Shown: positions 23,201 to 33,921 of the stretch, piece after piece | How the letters are laid out: every line of letters begins with the position of its first letter | Numbering within the stretch: the stretch's first letter is position 1 | Assembly: GCA_030142905.1 (NCBI GenBank) | Contig: JASJOG010000152.1 | Coordinates: forward strand, 310,001 to 374,000 | Direction: 5' to 3' | DNA: 64,000 nt | Source of the DNA: Heliopora coerulea | Taxonomy: Eukaryota; Cnidaria; Anthozoa; Scleralcyonacea; Helioporidae | Notes under the pieces: generated by a model | Seen by the model: only the letters and a program-made list of their open reading frames with translations | The model's database searches: none | Told to the model about the DNA's origin: nothing | Position numbers and translations under genes: made by a program

Positions 23201-26200
23201 GTTCTTTTGAATTCTACTCGGATTTACTCTTTGGTCAGAGCTGTTGTCTTTTATGAATAAAATTCAAAAGAATGAAGTCGTGGTTACGCGAATAAAACGA
23301 TGCATGGTTGTATTTATGCGATTTGTCTGGTATGTTCTCAAGTTTCGTTAGGTTTAAAGAGAAATACGGGCAGTTGGGCGTGCCGGAAAATACGATCATT
23401 TGAACTTTGTTTCGTCTTACACATATTTTCACCTAAAACTTACAATATAACAGATATACTTACCATAGGTTGTGAGACAAACGCCATTTCTTGACTGTAT
23501 TCTATCTAAATTGTCAGTTCTTTGTTTTTGGCTAGTGCCATGAAAACTACGAACTCTAATTTCCGGGGCCCTACAAAATGAACAACACTAGGCATGTTTA
23601 TCAAGGAAAAAAAAAAAGATATAAACTCGTGTTTTTGCAGCTCTTCTTCAACAAATCTTTGTTATGCAATATCTGCAATCCATTAATCGAGACGTGCTTT
23701 TTCAATATTAAATGTGAAAAACCAATAATTTTATTTAACGTAAATGAAGCGTGCGTATTTCATCAAGCAGTGCATTTTTTACAGCTCGTCATGTTTTTCC
23801 TAACAGGGACATAATATTTCCTCCCAGTTCAAATCCAAATTACTTTACTTCCTGAGTGAAGGTTAGACTTACTATATAAAGCCCTTGGGAAATTCTAATG
23901 GTAAACCACAAGACCTAAAAAAACGTTATGTTTTCAGTTTCTCCATCAAACACCTTTTTTCCCTGCCTACCTAATTATTTGTTTGAGCCGCTACTTTGCA
24001 TCGTTGGAGCATGTCGGGATCACGTTAGCACTAAGCTTCCTTGTTTGGCACAGTAATTTAATGGGGCATGAAATTTAGCGTTACTGATCAAAAATATATC
24101 ATTGTAACAGAGAAGAGGCACAATTAAGAGTTAATATGATCAATAAATCTGTGCTAAATAAAATCATTTCCTTGGGTATATCAAACCCATCACTGTGTGG
24201 TATCAACCAAACTAACCTACTGACCAAGTTTGTTTTGTTTTTTTTAAGACCATGAAATAGGAACCACAACATATCCTTTTTATGGTTTAATCCTTTCCTG
24301 TCCAAGATACCTCCCTTTAAAAAGTATAAAACAAAGGAAAATCCAAATAAAAGGGACATCTTGAAAAACCCAAGATATGAGTAATAAGGAAGACTAAAAT
24401 TTAGTCTTAATTATTAGTACTAATATCGAGATTATTAGTAGTCTTCTTCAACATTTAGTCTTGTTTATAACCTATATCTTTGTTTTTTCAAGATGTCGCT
24501 TACATTTGGATTTTGCATTGTTTTATATTTTTTAATGTTGTTGGCTGGTTCTGGACACCTCTCCTGGACAAGTAAAATTGTCTGAAGTTTGCCAGCTCAC
24601 AGTAAAATTTAAAAGTCTGGTATGGACCAAAATGGGTTTGTCTAATCATTTTTAATTTATGTTCATATGTGAGAACAACAACAGGTGTCAGGCAGTCATC
24701 TATCCTGAATTTCTTACCATCTTTTGAACTCTTTTTCCCAATTAGTCAAAAGGGAAACAGGCATAATAATAAGGGCATTTCTGATGTGTTCTCCCTCAAA
24801 CATTCCAGACAGAAATGAAATCACTTGAATGGTCTTTCCCAGGCCCATATCATCACCAAGAATGCCACCCTTTTTCTGCTGAAACAACTTCCAAAACCAC
24901 AAGACGCCCTCTTTCTGATAGGGGTACAGTTTATTATAGATGTTTACAGTCAATTTGAAACCATTTGCAACTTCCTTGTATCCATCATCTGCAGATGAAT
25001 CCTCACTACTAGAATCTTGAAGGAGGGACTGAAGAAAGAAATAAAAAATAGGTTGTAGAAAAAAGCAAATGAGGGAGTGGGGGAGAGGTTGGAGATGAAG
25101 GGGGATGGAGAGGGAAAGACAGAGGAGGAAAAGAGGGGGTAAGAGGAGGAACAAGGAGAGGAGAACTACTACAAAGACAGGCAAAGTGACAGAGAAGTGG
25201 TGAAATAGAAGAGAGAATAAGTGGCAGAAGTGGAAAGAGGGAGAAAAGGAGGTAGAAGAAGATGGAGAGGAGGTGTGAGAAAAGGAAGAAGCAAAGAAAA
25301 GTAAAAGTGGAAGAGGAGGAACAGCAAGGATGAGGGAAAGAGGGGAATAAATGGAAGAGGTAGGGAGGGAGAAAAAGGATAAAGGAAAGAATGGGGATTA
25401 TAAATTGAGGAAAACATAAAGAGAAGGGGAGTAATAATAGGAATGTGGGAGAGGGACAAGAGGTGAGATGGGGAAAGGAAAAAGAAAAAGGAAGAGTTAA
25501 AAAGACAAGAGTAAAAGATGAGGAAAGTGGGAAAAGCCAAAAAGTGGAAAGTTAAAAAGTGGGAAGAGCAAAGAAAGAGGGAAAGAAAGGAAACAGAGGA
25601 GAAAGAGGTAGAGGAGTAGTCAGAGAAGATTGAGAGTAGAAAAGAAATTAAAGTGAATATGAAATAGAAAAAAGTGGAACTTTTAAGTAGCTTTTATTTC
25701 AAAAATAACTTCTTGATAAATAAGAATCCAGTTTAAATTTTTATTTGTCATCAGTGGTCATTGCCTAGATAAAAGTGTTTTAAATTCTAATATGATCAGA
25801 TGACACAAAGTGGACAGGTTTTTCATCTGAATGATATTATAAAGCATAGTAGTGGTCAAAAATAACTTTTTGACTAAATAGACTAGACAAACATTCGCGT
25901 ATCCTCTGTTATCACACCATACTCCCAGGTATACAATATTTACATATAGCACACAGTGAAAATAGTTAAGCAGTAATTGTAACTTTACCTCAAGTTTCTC
26001 TATCTTTTTTGCAACCTTTGCATTTTTATGGATCTTATAAGCTTTTTTGTACAATTTCAGACTTCCCTCTACATCACCATCTCTTGATCTGTCTTTGGCT
26101 TTTAGTAACAAGGAATTGTACTTAGCTTTAAGCTCTGCCACTCTATCACTTCGATCATCAGTTTCCTCAGATGTTAAGGCTGCTTCTGACAAAAAAATCA

Positions 26201-27146
26201 ATCCAGTTTTAATTAATAAGGGTGTAAGTCAATTTATACCAAATATAAATGGATTGAGATGATATAGTTATTCATGATTTCATCTGTTAGTTTTAGGTGA
26301 TTAAGGATAGTCTGTATAAAAAATATATGATTATACATGCTACTGAAATTATGCAGATATAATTGATATAGTGGCTTTCTCTACGTCAACTTCTACAGGA
26401 TAAATAAAACCATGGAAAACCTCAACCTCTCAGACTTGAACAGTTTCCATCTCACCTAGGTTCTCTTGTATAATTTGATATTTTACTATAATACTTTAAC
26501 ATGAAATGAAAACAATCTACACGATATTTCTGTAGTCTGAAAGAAAGTGAAGCTTTTTCAGTCAGAATATGGGTAGGATGCAGGTTACTTCAAATATTTG
26601 TGTTATTCACTGATTGTCAGATCAGAATTTCAAGATGCTGAACAATCATATTTTAGTTGACAGTGATTCATACAAATCCCAAAGTGCAGCATTTCTCTGT
26701 TTTTATCTACAAATGTGATTGGTTCAAGTTATGTAAGTGACCCCTATCATAGGTATCATACTGTTATGAAATAATTTTGTGTATAAATCATAATCTTTCA
26801 GTCTGTATTTTTTACATTGTTTAAACATTTGTACACAAAAGTAATCCTTTGAGCAGTTCTTCACTAGTTAAAGCCTAATTAGATAACAGAATCTTGCATC
26901 ACTTATATACAGAAACTGCAAGCACAAATGTACAGCAAATGTTCACAAATTAAGAAAACCACTGATCTCTATCGAAGAAAACCCATTTCTCCATATTCAT
27001 TTGAACACATCCGCAAACTGTCCACTAGCACTTTTCTTGTTGACTAATTATTTATCTTTCACCAAAGTCATCTTACCTTCTTTAATGTTTAAGACGCTCA
27101 ATTTTCCCTCCAGTACTTCGACAACACGTTGTTTATCTTCTTCCAT
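11427..27146 (-). CDS. ERCC6L: ERCC6L/PICH-type SNF2 DNA translocase, 21 exons
   Basis: Exons in order of translation: 27146-27077, 26185-25989, 25028-24718, 23570-23464, 22114-22053, 20996-20868, 20708-20616, 19583-19378, 19014-18903, 18815-18700, 18580-18536, 18322-18127, 17922-17809, 17495-17447, 16586-16541, 16049-15906, 15760-15505, 15024-14839, 14527-12607, 12294-12141 and 11565-11427. All junctions are in phase, giving about 1550 residues (human PICH 1250). An N-terminal TPR ([17 protein letters not shown]) precedes the Walker A motif DMGLGKT (about 149-155), a DEGH box (about 255-258), LTGTPIQNN (about 282-290), LVFSQSR (about 529-535) and DRVYRIGQ. The conserved [12 protein letters not shown] follows. 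A 640-residue acidic exon (12607-14527) begins with EIIDIT, a possible SUMO-interacting motif, and has repeated EDSEEE units. The C-terminus has a Cys-rich stretch (HRCPC) and a second TPR ([17 protein letters not shown]). In animals this ATPase acts on ultrafine anaphase bridges and stretched centromeric DNA. The flanking TPRs and CSB-like helicase order exclude ERCC6 or RAD54. Confidence 0.95.
11651..11689. repeat. Perfect 16-bp hairpin in ERCC6L intron 20
   Basis: CTTTAAGGAGTAGTTC, a 7-nt loop (AGAAACA), then the exact reverse complement. It lies about 200 bp from a hammerhead-like motif at 11883. It may be a small MITE remnant; no flanking duplication was seen. Confidence 0.75.
11883..12060 (+). 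repeat. Penelope-like terminal fragment with hammerhead-like core
   Basis: CTGAAGAT (11883-11890), a 15-nt hairpin (GTTGCT-TGT-AGCGAC, 11891-11905) and GAAACGTCA (11906-11914) are followed by GCTGGGCATTATTATTCAT and TTTCCGCCTGG. The last two also occur after the foldback at 2331-2586. It lies in ERCC6L intron 20 on the strand opposite to the gene. Confidence 0.6.
15085..15260 (+). repeat. Purine/A-rich simple repeat
   Basis: Degenerate AAGTGAGGTG then AAAGTA/AAATAA units inside ERCC6L intron 17. On the gene strand this is pyrimidine/T-rich. Confidence 0.7.
19795..19945 (+). repeat. (ACCT/ACCC)n tetranucleotide repeat followed by GT-rich tract
   Basis: Runs of CTACCTACC and CCACCCACC units to about 19890, then a GTGTGTGCGTG tract. 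Located in ERCC6L intron 7. Confidence 0.9.
20076..20107. repeat. (AT)n microsatellite
   Basis: About 32 nt of pure AT dinucleotide, directly abutting the hammerhead ribozyme. Confidence 0.95.
20108..20153 (-). ncRNA. Complete minimal type I hammerhead ribozyme (Penelope-like or retrozyme origin)
   Basis: Read on the minus strand, stem I is ACTACA paired with TGTAGT (6 of 6 complementary). The core is CTGATGA, stem II is GGCC-CAGTA-GGCC, then GAAA, then a short stem III (CGG-TT-CCG). The cleavage triplet GTC falls just before the 3' strand of stem I, so predicted self-cleavage is between 20114 and 20113. Every invariant core position is present. Hammerheads of this compact form are known from Penelope-like elements and retrozymes of animals. 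It lies between two AT microsatellites inside ERCC6L intron 6-7, and on the same strand as ERCC6L it would be transcribed within the pre-mRNA. Confidence 0.9.
20222..20271. repeat. (AT)n microsatellite
   Basis: About 50 nt of pure AT dinucleotide on the far side of the hammerhead-bearing segment. Confidence 0.95.
21171..21985 (+). repeat. About 800-bp (CAT/CAC)n trinucleotide minisatellite
   Basis: A long array of CAT, CAC and CAA triplets in ERCC6L intron 5 with almost no guanine on the + strand. Longer internal repeats appear (ATCATCACCATAACATCACC recurs near 21735, 21760 and 21785). All frames read as His- or Ile/Thr-runs, and there is no sign of coding. Confidence 0.95.
22115..23463 (-). 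other. ERCC6L intron 4, contains an unexplained open frame
   Basis: The intron is 1349 nt. A 75-codon open stretch at 22530-22754 (-) has a protein-like composition (ends ...[19 protein letters not shown]), but no acceptor with a pyrimidine tract precedes it and the ERCC6L frame closes without it. The segment 23190-23350 weakly resembles 11036-11230. Confidence 0.4.
24325..24527. repeat. Foldback element in ERCC6L intron 3
   Basis: Arms of about 95 bp (24325-24419 and 24432-24527) are inverted copies at roughly 80% by eye, around a small AT-rich loop. The flank after the second arm (GTTGGCTGGTTCTGGA, about 24538) resembles the flank of the 5602 foldback (GTCGGCTGGCGCTGGA, about 5961), so they belong to one family. 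Confidence 0.7.
25029..25660 (+). repeat. Long polypurine tract in ERCC6L intron 2
   Basis: About 630 nt that is overwhelmingly A and G on the + strand with few interruptions. It ends exactly at the acceptor of exon 3, so the gene strand has an unusually long polypyrimidine tract leading into the Walker A exon. Confidence 0.9.
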
Positions 27147-27560
27147 TTTGAACAAACTTCAAAACTTCAAAATAACAAAATTCGAAAAAGAAGCGCCAAG
27201 TAAAACTAGAGCCCACGCCACTTTTGAAACAAACCGTCAAAATGAGCCAGCGAAACGTGTTGTTCAGCAGCTAAGTTTTGTTTTTACCTGAGAGGAGTTC
27301 CCATGAATTTTCAAAATTTGTTTCACTATTCTTTTTCTTTTCAAGACTAATTATTTGAGACCTTGGAGGAGAAACTACAATAAATCTTTTATAGACCTAC
27401 AGGGAAAATGATAAGATGTTGATACTGCGTTTTGTCAGCCCGAAAATGTGCCAAATAACTGTTTTCAAGTGGTATATCTTGTAACGATGGAATCACGACA
27501 TTTATGCGTGTTTTGTAAATAAATGTATTGTCCTGAAGTTCAAAATTCACGGTTTCTGTG
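27147..27560. promoter_or_regulatory. Divergent promoter region, ERCC6L / Cys-rich membrane protein
   Basis: The ATGs of two genes on opposite strands lie 414 bp apart (27146 on -, 27561 on +), head to head. Both 5' UTRs and the promoter must fit here. No TATA box was assigned. Confidence 0.6.
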
Positions 27561-29143
27561 ATGGCACCAACACCTGCAGTGAGTAGTGATAAAACTATAT
27601 GTTGTTTCTTTGATAACAGCTACAATTTATTTTCAAAACATTTCTGATTACAGTTGCCAACTGTGTTTCTAAAAATGTAACTGCTTCAAGTTATTTTTAG
27701 AGTTACCCTAACTTTATAATTACTTTAACATTATGATTCAAGTTTCTACAGCAGAATTGTTGAATATAATTTATTTATTATTTCTATAAAGACAGTACCC
27801 CCAGCCGCAGATGAGAGTTCAAATTTGTCAACAGCAGCCATTGTGTTTATTGCTGTTGGTGCTTACATGGTTGTGTTCATCACAGGAGTGCTGATACGAC
27901 AATGCTTACAGGTAATGAAAAGAAAAATATTTTTGAAACACACTTACTAAATCATCAATTTTGCCATAAAGTGAAATAAACTCATTAAACACAAAAAGTG
28001 AATGTTATGATTTCCTGTATTTTGAAGGCAAGAGGGTTGACTCTTTGTCCAGAATGGGTGAATGAACTGTTCTGTCAAGCATGCTGTTGCTCTTGCCTTT
28101 GTATCACACATTTGGCTGAATTATGTGATTTTAATGTACCCACAAAGACTTCATGCTTGGACTCTTGGTGTCCATCAAAAGAGGTATGCAGATTGTTCAG
28201 TGAAAGGCTTTAGGTAGACAGTATACATACATGTAACACAAGTTATAATGTGTAATCCCATGAGAACACCACCAAACTTAAGGTGTAAATATTTGGAATA
28301 ATCTTAACATCCAATGATTTGAAATTTCACTCAATGAAATTGAGATTCTCTACTTCACATATGTCAGTGTCATACTCAACACTGCATACTCAGTTTGTTT
28401 AGTAAATTGTATTTGTAAAATGACTTTTACTCTGTTCTTTTTAACTGTGACCAATATTTTTGCAAATTTTGCATAACTCATGACATTTACATGTGTGGTA
28501 TTATTTTAGTGGTGTGATGAACATTTCTGTTGCTGTATGAACAGTATGCCTGGTGGAGCACTCTGTGAGGACTGTACTGGTCCCGAGTGTCAGGTAATGT
28601 TTTTCTGGTCACCTTCAATGTGATAAAGATATATGGTATATTGACAAAACAAGTGTATACAGAAAGGTCTTTAAGTAATGTAAAAAAAAAAAAAACATGC
28701 TGTAATGTTAAAAGCTCTGGCAGGAAGCCAAGACATGCAGTCATTAGACAGATATAACAGTCTATATTTCTAAGTCCTTAATCATTTGCAGAGAGATGAA
28801 AAATTAAGGGCAGAAATCTTGTTCAAAATGACAAATCCCTGTTACTGGATCGATCTCTTAGAGAAGGAATTCCTATGACTCTCCTTGGCACTTTTTTCTT
28901 CTCTTCTAGTGTGGAGATTGTAACTGTGCCTGTAACTGCAACTTACCTGAATGCAACTCCATAAACTGCATATGTTTTGAGATCCAGCTGAAACAACCTG
29001 GGGGTAGTCCTGGTGAAGGTGGGATGTCAGGGAACTTACCAGGACAACCAGGATATTATGGACAATATCCAGGAACAAGTGTTGCATATGGACAGAGTCC
29101 TGGACAACCTCACTATCCAACTGTTAACCCTGGCTATGCTTAA
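27561..29143 (+). CDS. Cysteine-rich single-pass membrane protein
   Basis: Five exons, all in phase 0: 27561-27578, 27792-27911, 28028-28183, 28510-28593 and 28910-29143 (TAA 29141-29143), giving 203 residues. A short N-terminus (MAPTPATVPPAADESS) without a clear signal peptide leads to one transmembrane helix (AAIVFIAVGAYMVVFITGVL). Then comes a Cys-rich region with clusters such as CQACCCSCLC, CCCMN and CNCACNC; I count 26 cysteines. The tail is Gly/Pro/Tyr/Gln-rich (QPGYYGQYPG). With an N-out helix the cysteines would be cytosolic and could be palmitoylated or bind metal. I do not recognise a named family. A polyadenylation signal AATAAA lies at 29190-29195. Confidence 0.75.
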
Positions 29144-32100
29144 TTATACCCCCCAAGCTAATGGGTTAAGTCTAAGTTTATATTGTAAAAATAAATTATT
29201 AAGTGCCCCCAGTTATACCAGTGATAAATGACCTGAAAAAGTACAAGTATTTTAAGAAAAAAAATGCAAGATCTGCTGTCACTACTGTGAGAGAGTGAGT
29301 TGTTTCTCAGGGATGTAAAAAGTTTTGTTATGATTGATTAGAATTTTAAGGAGTGTCCATGTAATAATCACTTGTGAAATAATTAGCTGTACCACGTGAA
29401 AGTTGTCATGGATAGCTTTAGTTTCTCAGGAGTGCAAAAAGCTTTTTTCTTAAATTGAAAAGGAATGATTGTTTTTGTCATGGTTATCACCTTTCTGTAT
29501 TTAAAATGTCCACATTTTATGACTTGGGAAATAGGTTTTAAACAGTAATATTTCCTAGGGGTTTTTTTCCCCTAACGTACTGGTTTTTGCCAAGCTAAAT
29601 TTGGAGATTTTGTGAATAAAGCAGGAAAAATTGGATTCGGCTAATGATTTTACGACACAAGTAATGAAAGGAAAACATAAAATTTGATCGCAATTCCTTG
29701 AGAGCCTTGTTTGAACGTGAAAAATGTTCCCCAGGACCATTGCCGAATTAAGAAATTACCGCCCGGGAACAAAATGCCGGCTATACCCATGAGCCACCGC
29801 TTCGGGGTCTGAATTGCCGGTCAAATTACTGGTGGGCAAAGAAAAAATTTGTCTGGGGAATTTGAGAAAATACGATGATCTGTACGAATGAAAATTATAG
29901 ATTAAAAACCTAAAAACAAAATATCGCCCTACGCAATTTGCGGCCAAGCGCTGCTCAGGAGAAACCATTTGAAATTAAATGATGGCAATTTCTGTTCAGA
30001 TGGAAATCTTGTTATCAGTTTCGCTGTTTTTTATGATCGAAAACTATCTATTAACATGACTGCCTCAAAATACCTTATTCTTCTTAAAAGCAACTAAAGA
30101 ACAATAAGATGGCACGAGAAAATAAAAAGAAAAATTGACAAAGAAGGTTAATCTTGGCTATTGATTTTCCGGGCGGAAAGCGCAATCGCAATATAAAGAT
30201 CAGAGCCCAGCTCAGAATTCTTAAATGAATCGTGTGTTGTGTGTGTTTTAGTGTGTTTTATGCACCGAATGCAAAGTTGTCAGTGAATTTACCAAAGTGA
30301 TAATTTTACGTCAAACGCAATATGGAATTTTTGATCAATTTTATTTGTAATACACAATGACACCTAATGGTTCTAAAATAAACTTATTATAAAAAATTTA
30401 CCGTGGTACGACTACTACTTTATACAAAAATTACCATGAATGGTAAGCTACTCTACAGTTGAATACAAATCTAATGATTTTTATTGAGCATTATTTTTTT
30501 AACATGTTTTGAAAGATACAACTTTCCTTATTCAGGAAACACTATAACAACCAAAGATAACAACAACAACAACAGTATGAATAATAACTATACAATTTCA
30601 GAAAAACGATTCCCGAGTCCCAGGCGGAATGCAAAGATATGAGGAAGACTACCGTTTATTAACGGTCCACGATATTACCAAGTTCCAGCATACACACTGT
30701 GTATAATATTCATCTCAATGAGAACAACATTAAGCATATCAACAACTAAGAATGACCTTGGTGAAACTCTAACAGCAAATTATCAAAAACTGTAAAAATA
30801 TTTTATTTACAATAATAAAGAATCCAAAAAGACATACGAAAACGAATATATTAATAAGGAAATATCCCGATCCTACAATATCTTATTAAGTCAAAGGAAC
30901 AGCTTCTAGTTCTTTTTGTGGTAAAAACTCATCTTCATGAAACCCAGTTGGAAACGAGATTGAGTGAGATCGGACGAAAGTGACCGTGCGGCCGAATTTC
31001 TAAGTCTAATCCAATTTAAAGAAACCAGGTTTTCTACTCTACCCTACCGTATTGGAAGTAAAATTTGGGGGAAACTATTGTCTCAATACGTGGTTATCAC
31101 AGACGTATCGCATTTATGATTTGTGAGTTCGCGCAGATTAACGTGACAAGATATTCCTGTCTTAGTTCAGATACTCACTCTGATTCTGTCACGTTCTAGG
31201 AATCTAGTTTCACCATTTTTAATTAATTACAATCGTGCCTAAAGTGCTTCTTCTTATAAGGCACTTCAAGTAATGGACGACCATTAACTATTAAACCCTA
31301 GCTGGCAATTTGTACAGAATATGTTTAGAAAAATAACAGTAGTCGAACTACTATATAATGACACTTAATCCAATTAATGATTCTTAAGTGAACTATTTAC
31401 AAAGAAGTGAACTACTGTTGGAGAACACTGTAATATAGAACTTAAAGCGAAGTGTACACTATACTCTATAGATCAACATTTTTTACAGATTATTATCAAC
31501 TATTGCAACGTTTTTCGTCTGTTCTTTATTTTTGACTACTTGTTTCGAAATGTTTAACTTTTCATTCTCAGATATCTATATACGAATAACGACCTTGCCA
31601 TCCCATTTACCAAGTTTTCAGTTATGTTTTTGCTTACTTCTTATATCGTACTGGACAACTGCAAACTACGAACTACTTTGATTGTCCTTTCTCACCTCGA
31701 CCGTGTACATGTGGGCCGTAATTTTTCTAAAGAAAATATTTACAAACATCAAGGTATTCAAACTACAATGACGTCTAGTGATTCTAAAACCAACTACCTA
31801 TCATAAACCTGACGAGTGAAAATAATATTCACGGACATCAAAGTATCCGAACTACTATTCAATGATATCTAATAATTCTAAAATGAACGGGTTGCTCTCT
31901 ACCTAACCTGTAAAGAGAATATCTACTAACATCAAAGTATTCAAAATACTGCGCAGTATTTACGTAAGAAATATCTTACCGTTCGAGAGCTACTCAATAC
32001 AAAGGTCTTCTACCCTTCAGCTCCTCCAACCTAGTTTGTACTCTCCCCAAAGAAAATATTCCCAAACAAGAAAGTATACGAACTACGTCACAATAACATC

Positions 32101-32247
32101 TAATGGTTGTAAAATTAATCACTGACAGAAGGAATAGCTTGCTGCCGCCGAAGGATTACGAAATACAAAATTTACCACGTAATTTCTGCACCCTTGTTCG
32201 CGCTCTCTATGAAGAAACTATTTACAAAGATCAAAGTATGCGGGCGA
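29144..32247. other. Intergenic region, no genes seen
   Basis: Contains the 3' UTR of the Cys-rich gene (signal at 29190), then AT-rich sequence without coding potential. From about 31725 it carries a degenerate tandem-like repeat leading up to the GPCR stop codon. Confidence 0.6.
31725..32235. repeat. Degenerate tandem repeat downstream of the GPCR gene
   Basis: A core like GAAAATATTTACAAACATCAA followed by AAGTATTCGAACTAC and ATGACATCTAATGATTCTAAAA recurs at about 31733, 31817, 31913, 32055 and 32212. Spacing is irregular (84-157 bp). Weaker copies lie near 30350 and 31350. Confidence 0.6.
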
Positions 32248-33294
32248 TTATACGCTTTGCCGCTTTGAATCAGATAACCTGTTCAGTAAGGTAAACTGTT
32301 GTTTCCCGAAGGATGTGGAAACAAGTTGATCAGTTGACTTCTTCCCACAGCAGTGAAGCAGCTCAGCGCAGGCGGCTCTGAAATCACGTTTCCAAAATGC
32401 AAACATGATCGGATTGAAAACGGATGGCAAAAATCTGAAGATTGTAAATTTATACTCCAACCAGAACGGCAAGCTCTTTTTCATAATTGTGACGAGGAGG
32501 ACACTGACAAAATACGGGGACCAACACACGACAAAGAAAAGCGCCATGAGAGCAATCACGTAAAACCCCCTGAACCGAGTCCAGGGTGATGATTCACGGC
32601 GGTCAGCTTGGGACACAAAGCATTCTCGCTTGATGCGACGCAGTTGGCGTTTGGCTTCCATCACAATCCGAAAATACACGTAGATGATGATACCCACGGG
32701 GAGAAGGAAAAACAACACAATGCTGATGATTGTGAAAATTTTGTCCCGCCTTTCCACATCTTCGTCGACTACCACACAGAAGTCGTTTCCTGTTGGGAGG
32801 AGCCACGTCCAAGGAATTAGGGCGTGACCAACAGAGACGGTCCAAATGATGGCCAATGTGAAAGTCACTGAGGCCTTGGTGACTATTTTGTCGTGGCTGA
32901 ATGGTTTAAGGATGGCGAAGTATTGTTCACACGCAATCACCAGCAAATGGAATATACTACAAACTGACATAAACCAGAACCATGTGTGGACGGCCAGAGC
33001 GAGGTAGCACACAACTGAAAGGTCTGGTTCAACGAGAACAGTCACCACCAATAATGGTATTCCCAGGAGACCAGTGGTTCCATCGGCTATCGCCAGGCTT
33101 ACCAACAATGCATTGCAGTTTGTGCGAAGTTTGGGATTCGTGCCGACTAAAATTACGATAAAAGTGTTGACGACAACTATCAACACTGCCACGAAGCCAA
33201 GAGGGAAGTAATAGTTGGTTAGATCAGGAAAATCGTCGAGAAAGATTTCAGATGTGTTGCTTTGTGATGAATTTTCATAATTGTCCATGTTCAT
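32248..33294 (-). CDS. Class A (rhodopsin-family) G protein-coupled receptor, intronless
   Basis: A single 348-residue open frame with seven helices at about 30-52, 61-84, 97-122, 141-162, 187-210, 243-267 and 281-301. The extracellular N-terminus has sequons NSS and NTS. Family marks: N43 in helix 1, LAIAD with D71 in helix 2, C96 and C173 for the usual disulfide, EQY (123-125) in place of DRY, CWSPY (257-261) in helix 6 and NPIMF (294-298) in helix 7. A CC pair at 315-316 is a likely palmitoylation site. It has features of amine/adenosine/melatonin-like receptors, which are greatly expanded as intronless genes in anthozoans. The ligand cannot be told from sequence. The start is the first of two close Met codons. 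Confidence 0.93.
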   Translation of the reverse strand: MNMDNYENSSQSNTSEIFLDDFPDLTNYYFPLGFVAVLIVVVNTFIVILVGTNPKLRTNCNALLVSLAIADGTTGLLGIPLLVVTVLVEPDLSVVCYLALAVHTWFWFMSVCSIFHLLVIACEQYFAILKPFSHDKIVTKASVTFTLAIIWTVSVGHALIPWTWLLPTGNDFCVVVDEDVERRDKIFTIISIVLFFLLPVGIIIYVYFRIVMEAKRQLRRIKRECFVSQADRRESSPWTRFRGFYVIALMALFFVVCWSPYFVSVLLVTIMKKSLPFWLEYKFTIFRFLPSVFNPIMFAFWKRDFRAACAELLHCCGKKSTDQLVSTSFGKQQFTLLNRLSDSKRQSV

Positions 33295-33861
33295 AGTTGA
33301 AGCTTCACTTTGATGTCAGTTATTCCGGTTTTATTACAGTCCTTAAATATGTCCTATTCTTGTTACCTGAGAAAGAAAAGGTCGATAAAACAGCAGAATT
33401 AGAGGAGCAAAATTTTCTCAATATCATCAAAACATCATCCGACATCATTATTCGACTTCAGTACCCGGAGAAACCACATCTATAACAAACTTAACTTGGA
33501 CTAAGGAAATGTCGTTTAACGCAACTGATAGGGATCTACATTCAAGTCTTTCTTAAACATAAATCAATGATAAATTTAGTGTGTTCTTAAATGGCAGTTA
33601 GCCATTAAATATGACATATCAATGACAGGAATTGTTTAATCTTTAGAAAACTCATTAAGAATTCATGAGGAAAATACAAAAGAAGATCATAACCGTGTCG
33701 TGTCATTATATGCGATAAAGACACGTGTGACTTTATCCTGAATTTCTCTTCAAATTTTCCTCAATATTTTTAGCCTTAGAAAACAGAAATTGCCAAACGT
33801 ACGTAAGGAATTAGCGTATAAAACGTTTCGTTTTTTAAGCCGTTCAAAAAACTCGTAGTAC

Positions 33862-33921
33862 GTGCTTTATCGGATCCAAAACACTCGGCTTCCGCCTCGT
33901 GTTTTGTATCCGATAAAGCAC
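33862..33921. repeat. Palindromic MITE-like element
   Basis: GTGCTTTATCGGATCCAAAACAC (33862-33884) and its inverted copy (33899-33921) match at 22 of 23 positions around a 14-nt spacer. Outer flanks remain weakly complementary. Confidence 0.8.

Noticed and set aside
25169..25540. 123-codon Leu/Ser/Pro-rich minus-strand frame resembling a membrane protein
   Set aside because: Translation of the polypyrimidine strand of a simple polypurine tract; not an exon because ERCC6L exon 2 joins exon 3 in phase without it.
29750..29830. GC-rich segment considered as a tRNA gene
   Set aside because: No cloverleaf could be drawn and no convincing A box and B box pair is present.
31725..32235. Repeat series considered as a CRISPR-like array
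   Set aside because: Copies are degenerate, spacing is irregular (84-157 bp) and the genome is eukaryotic.
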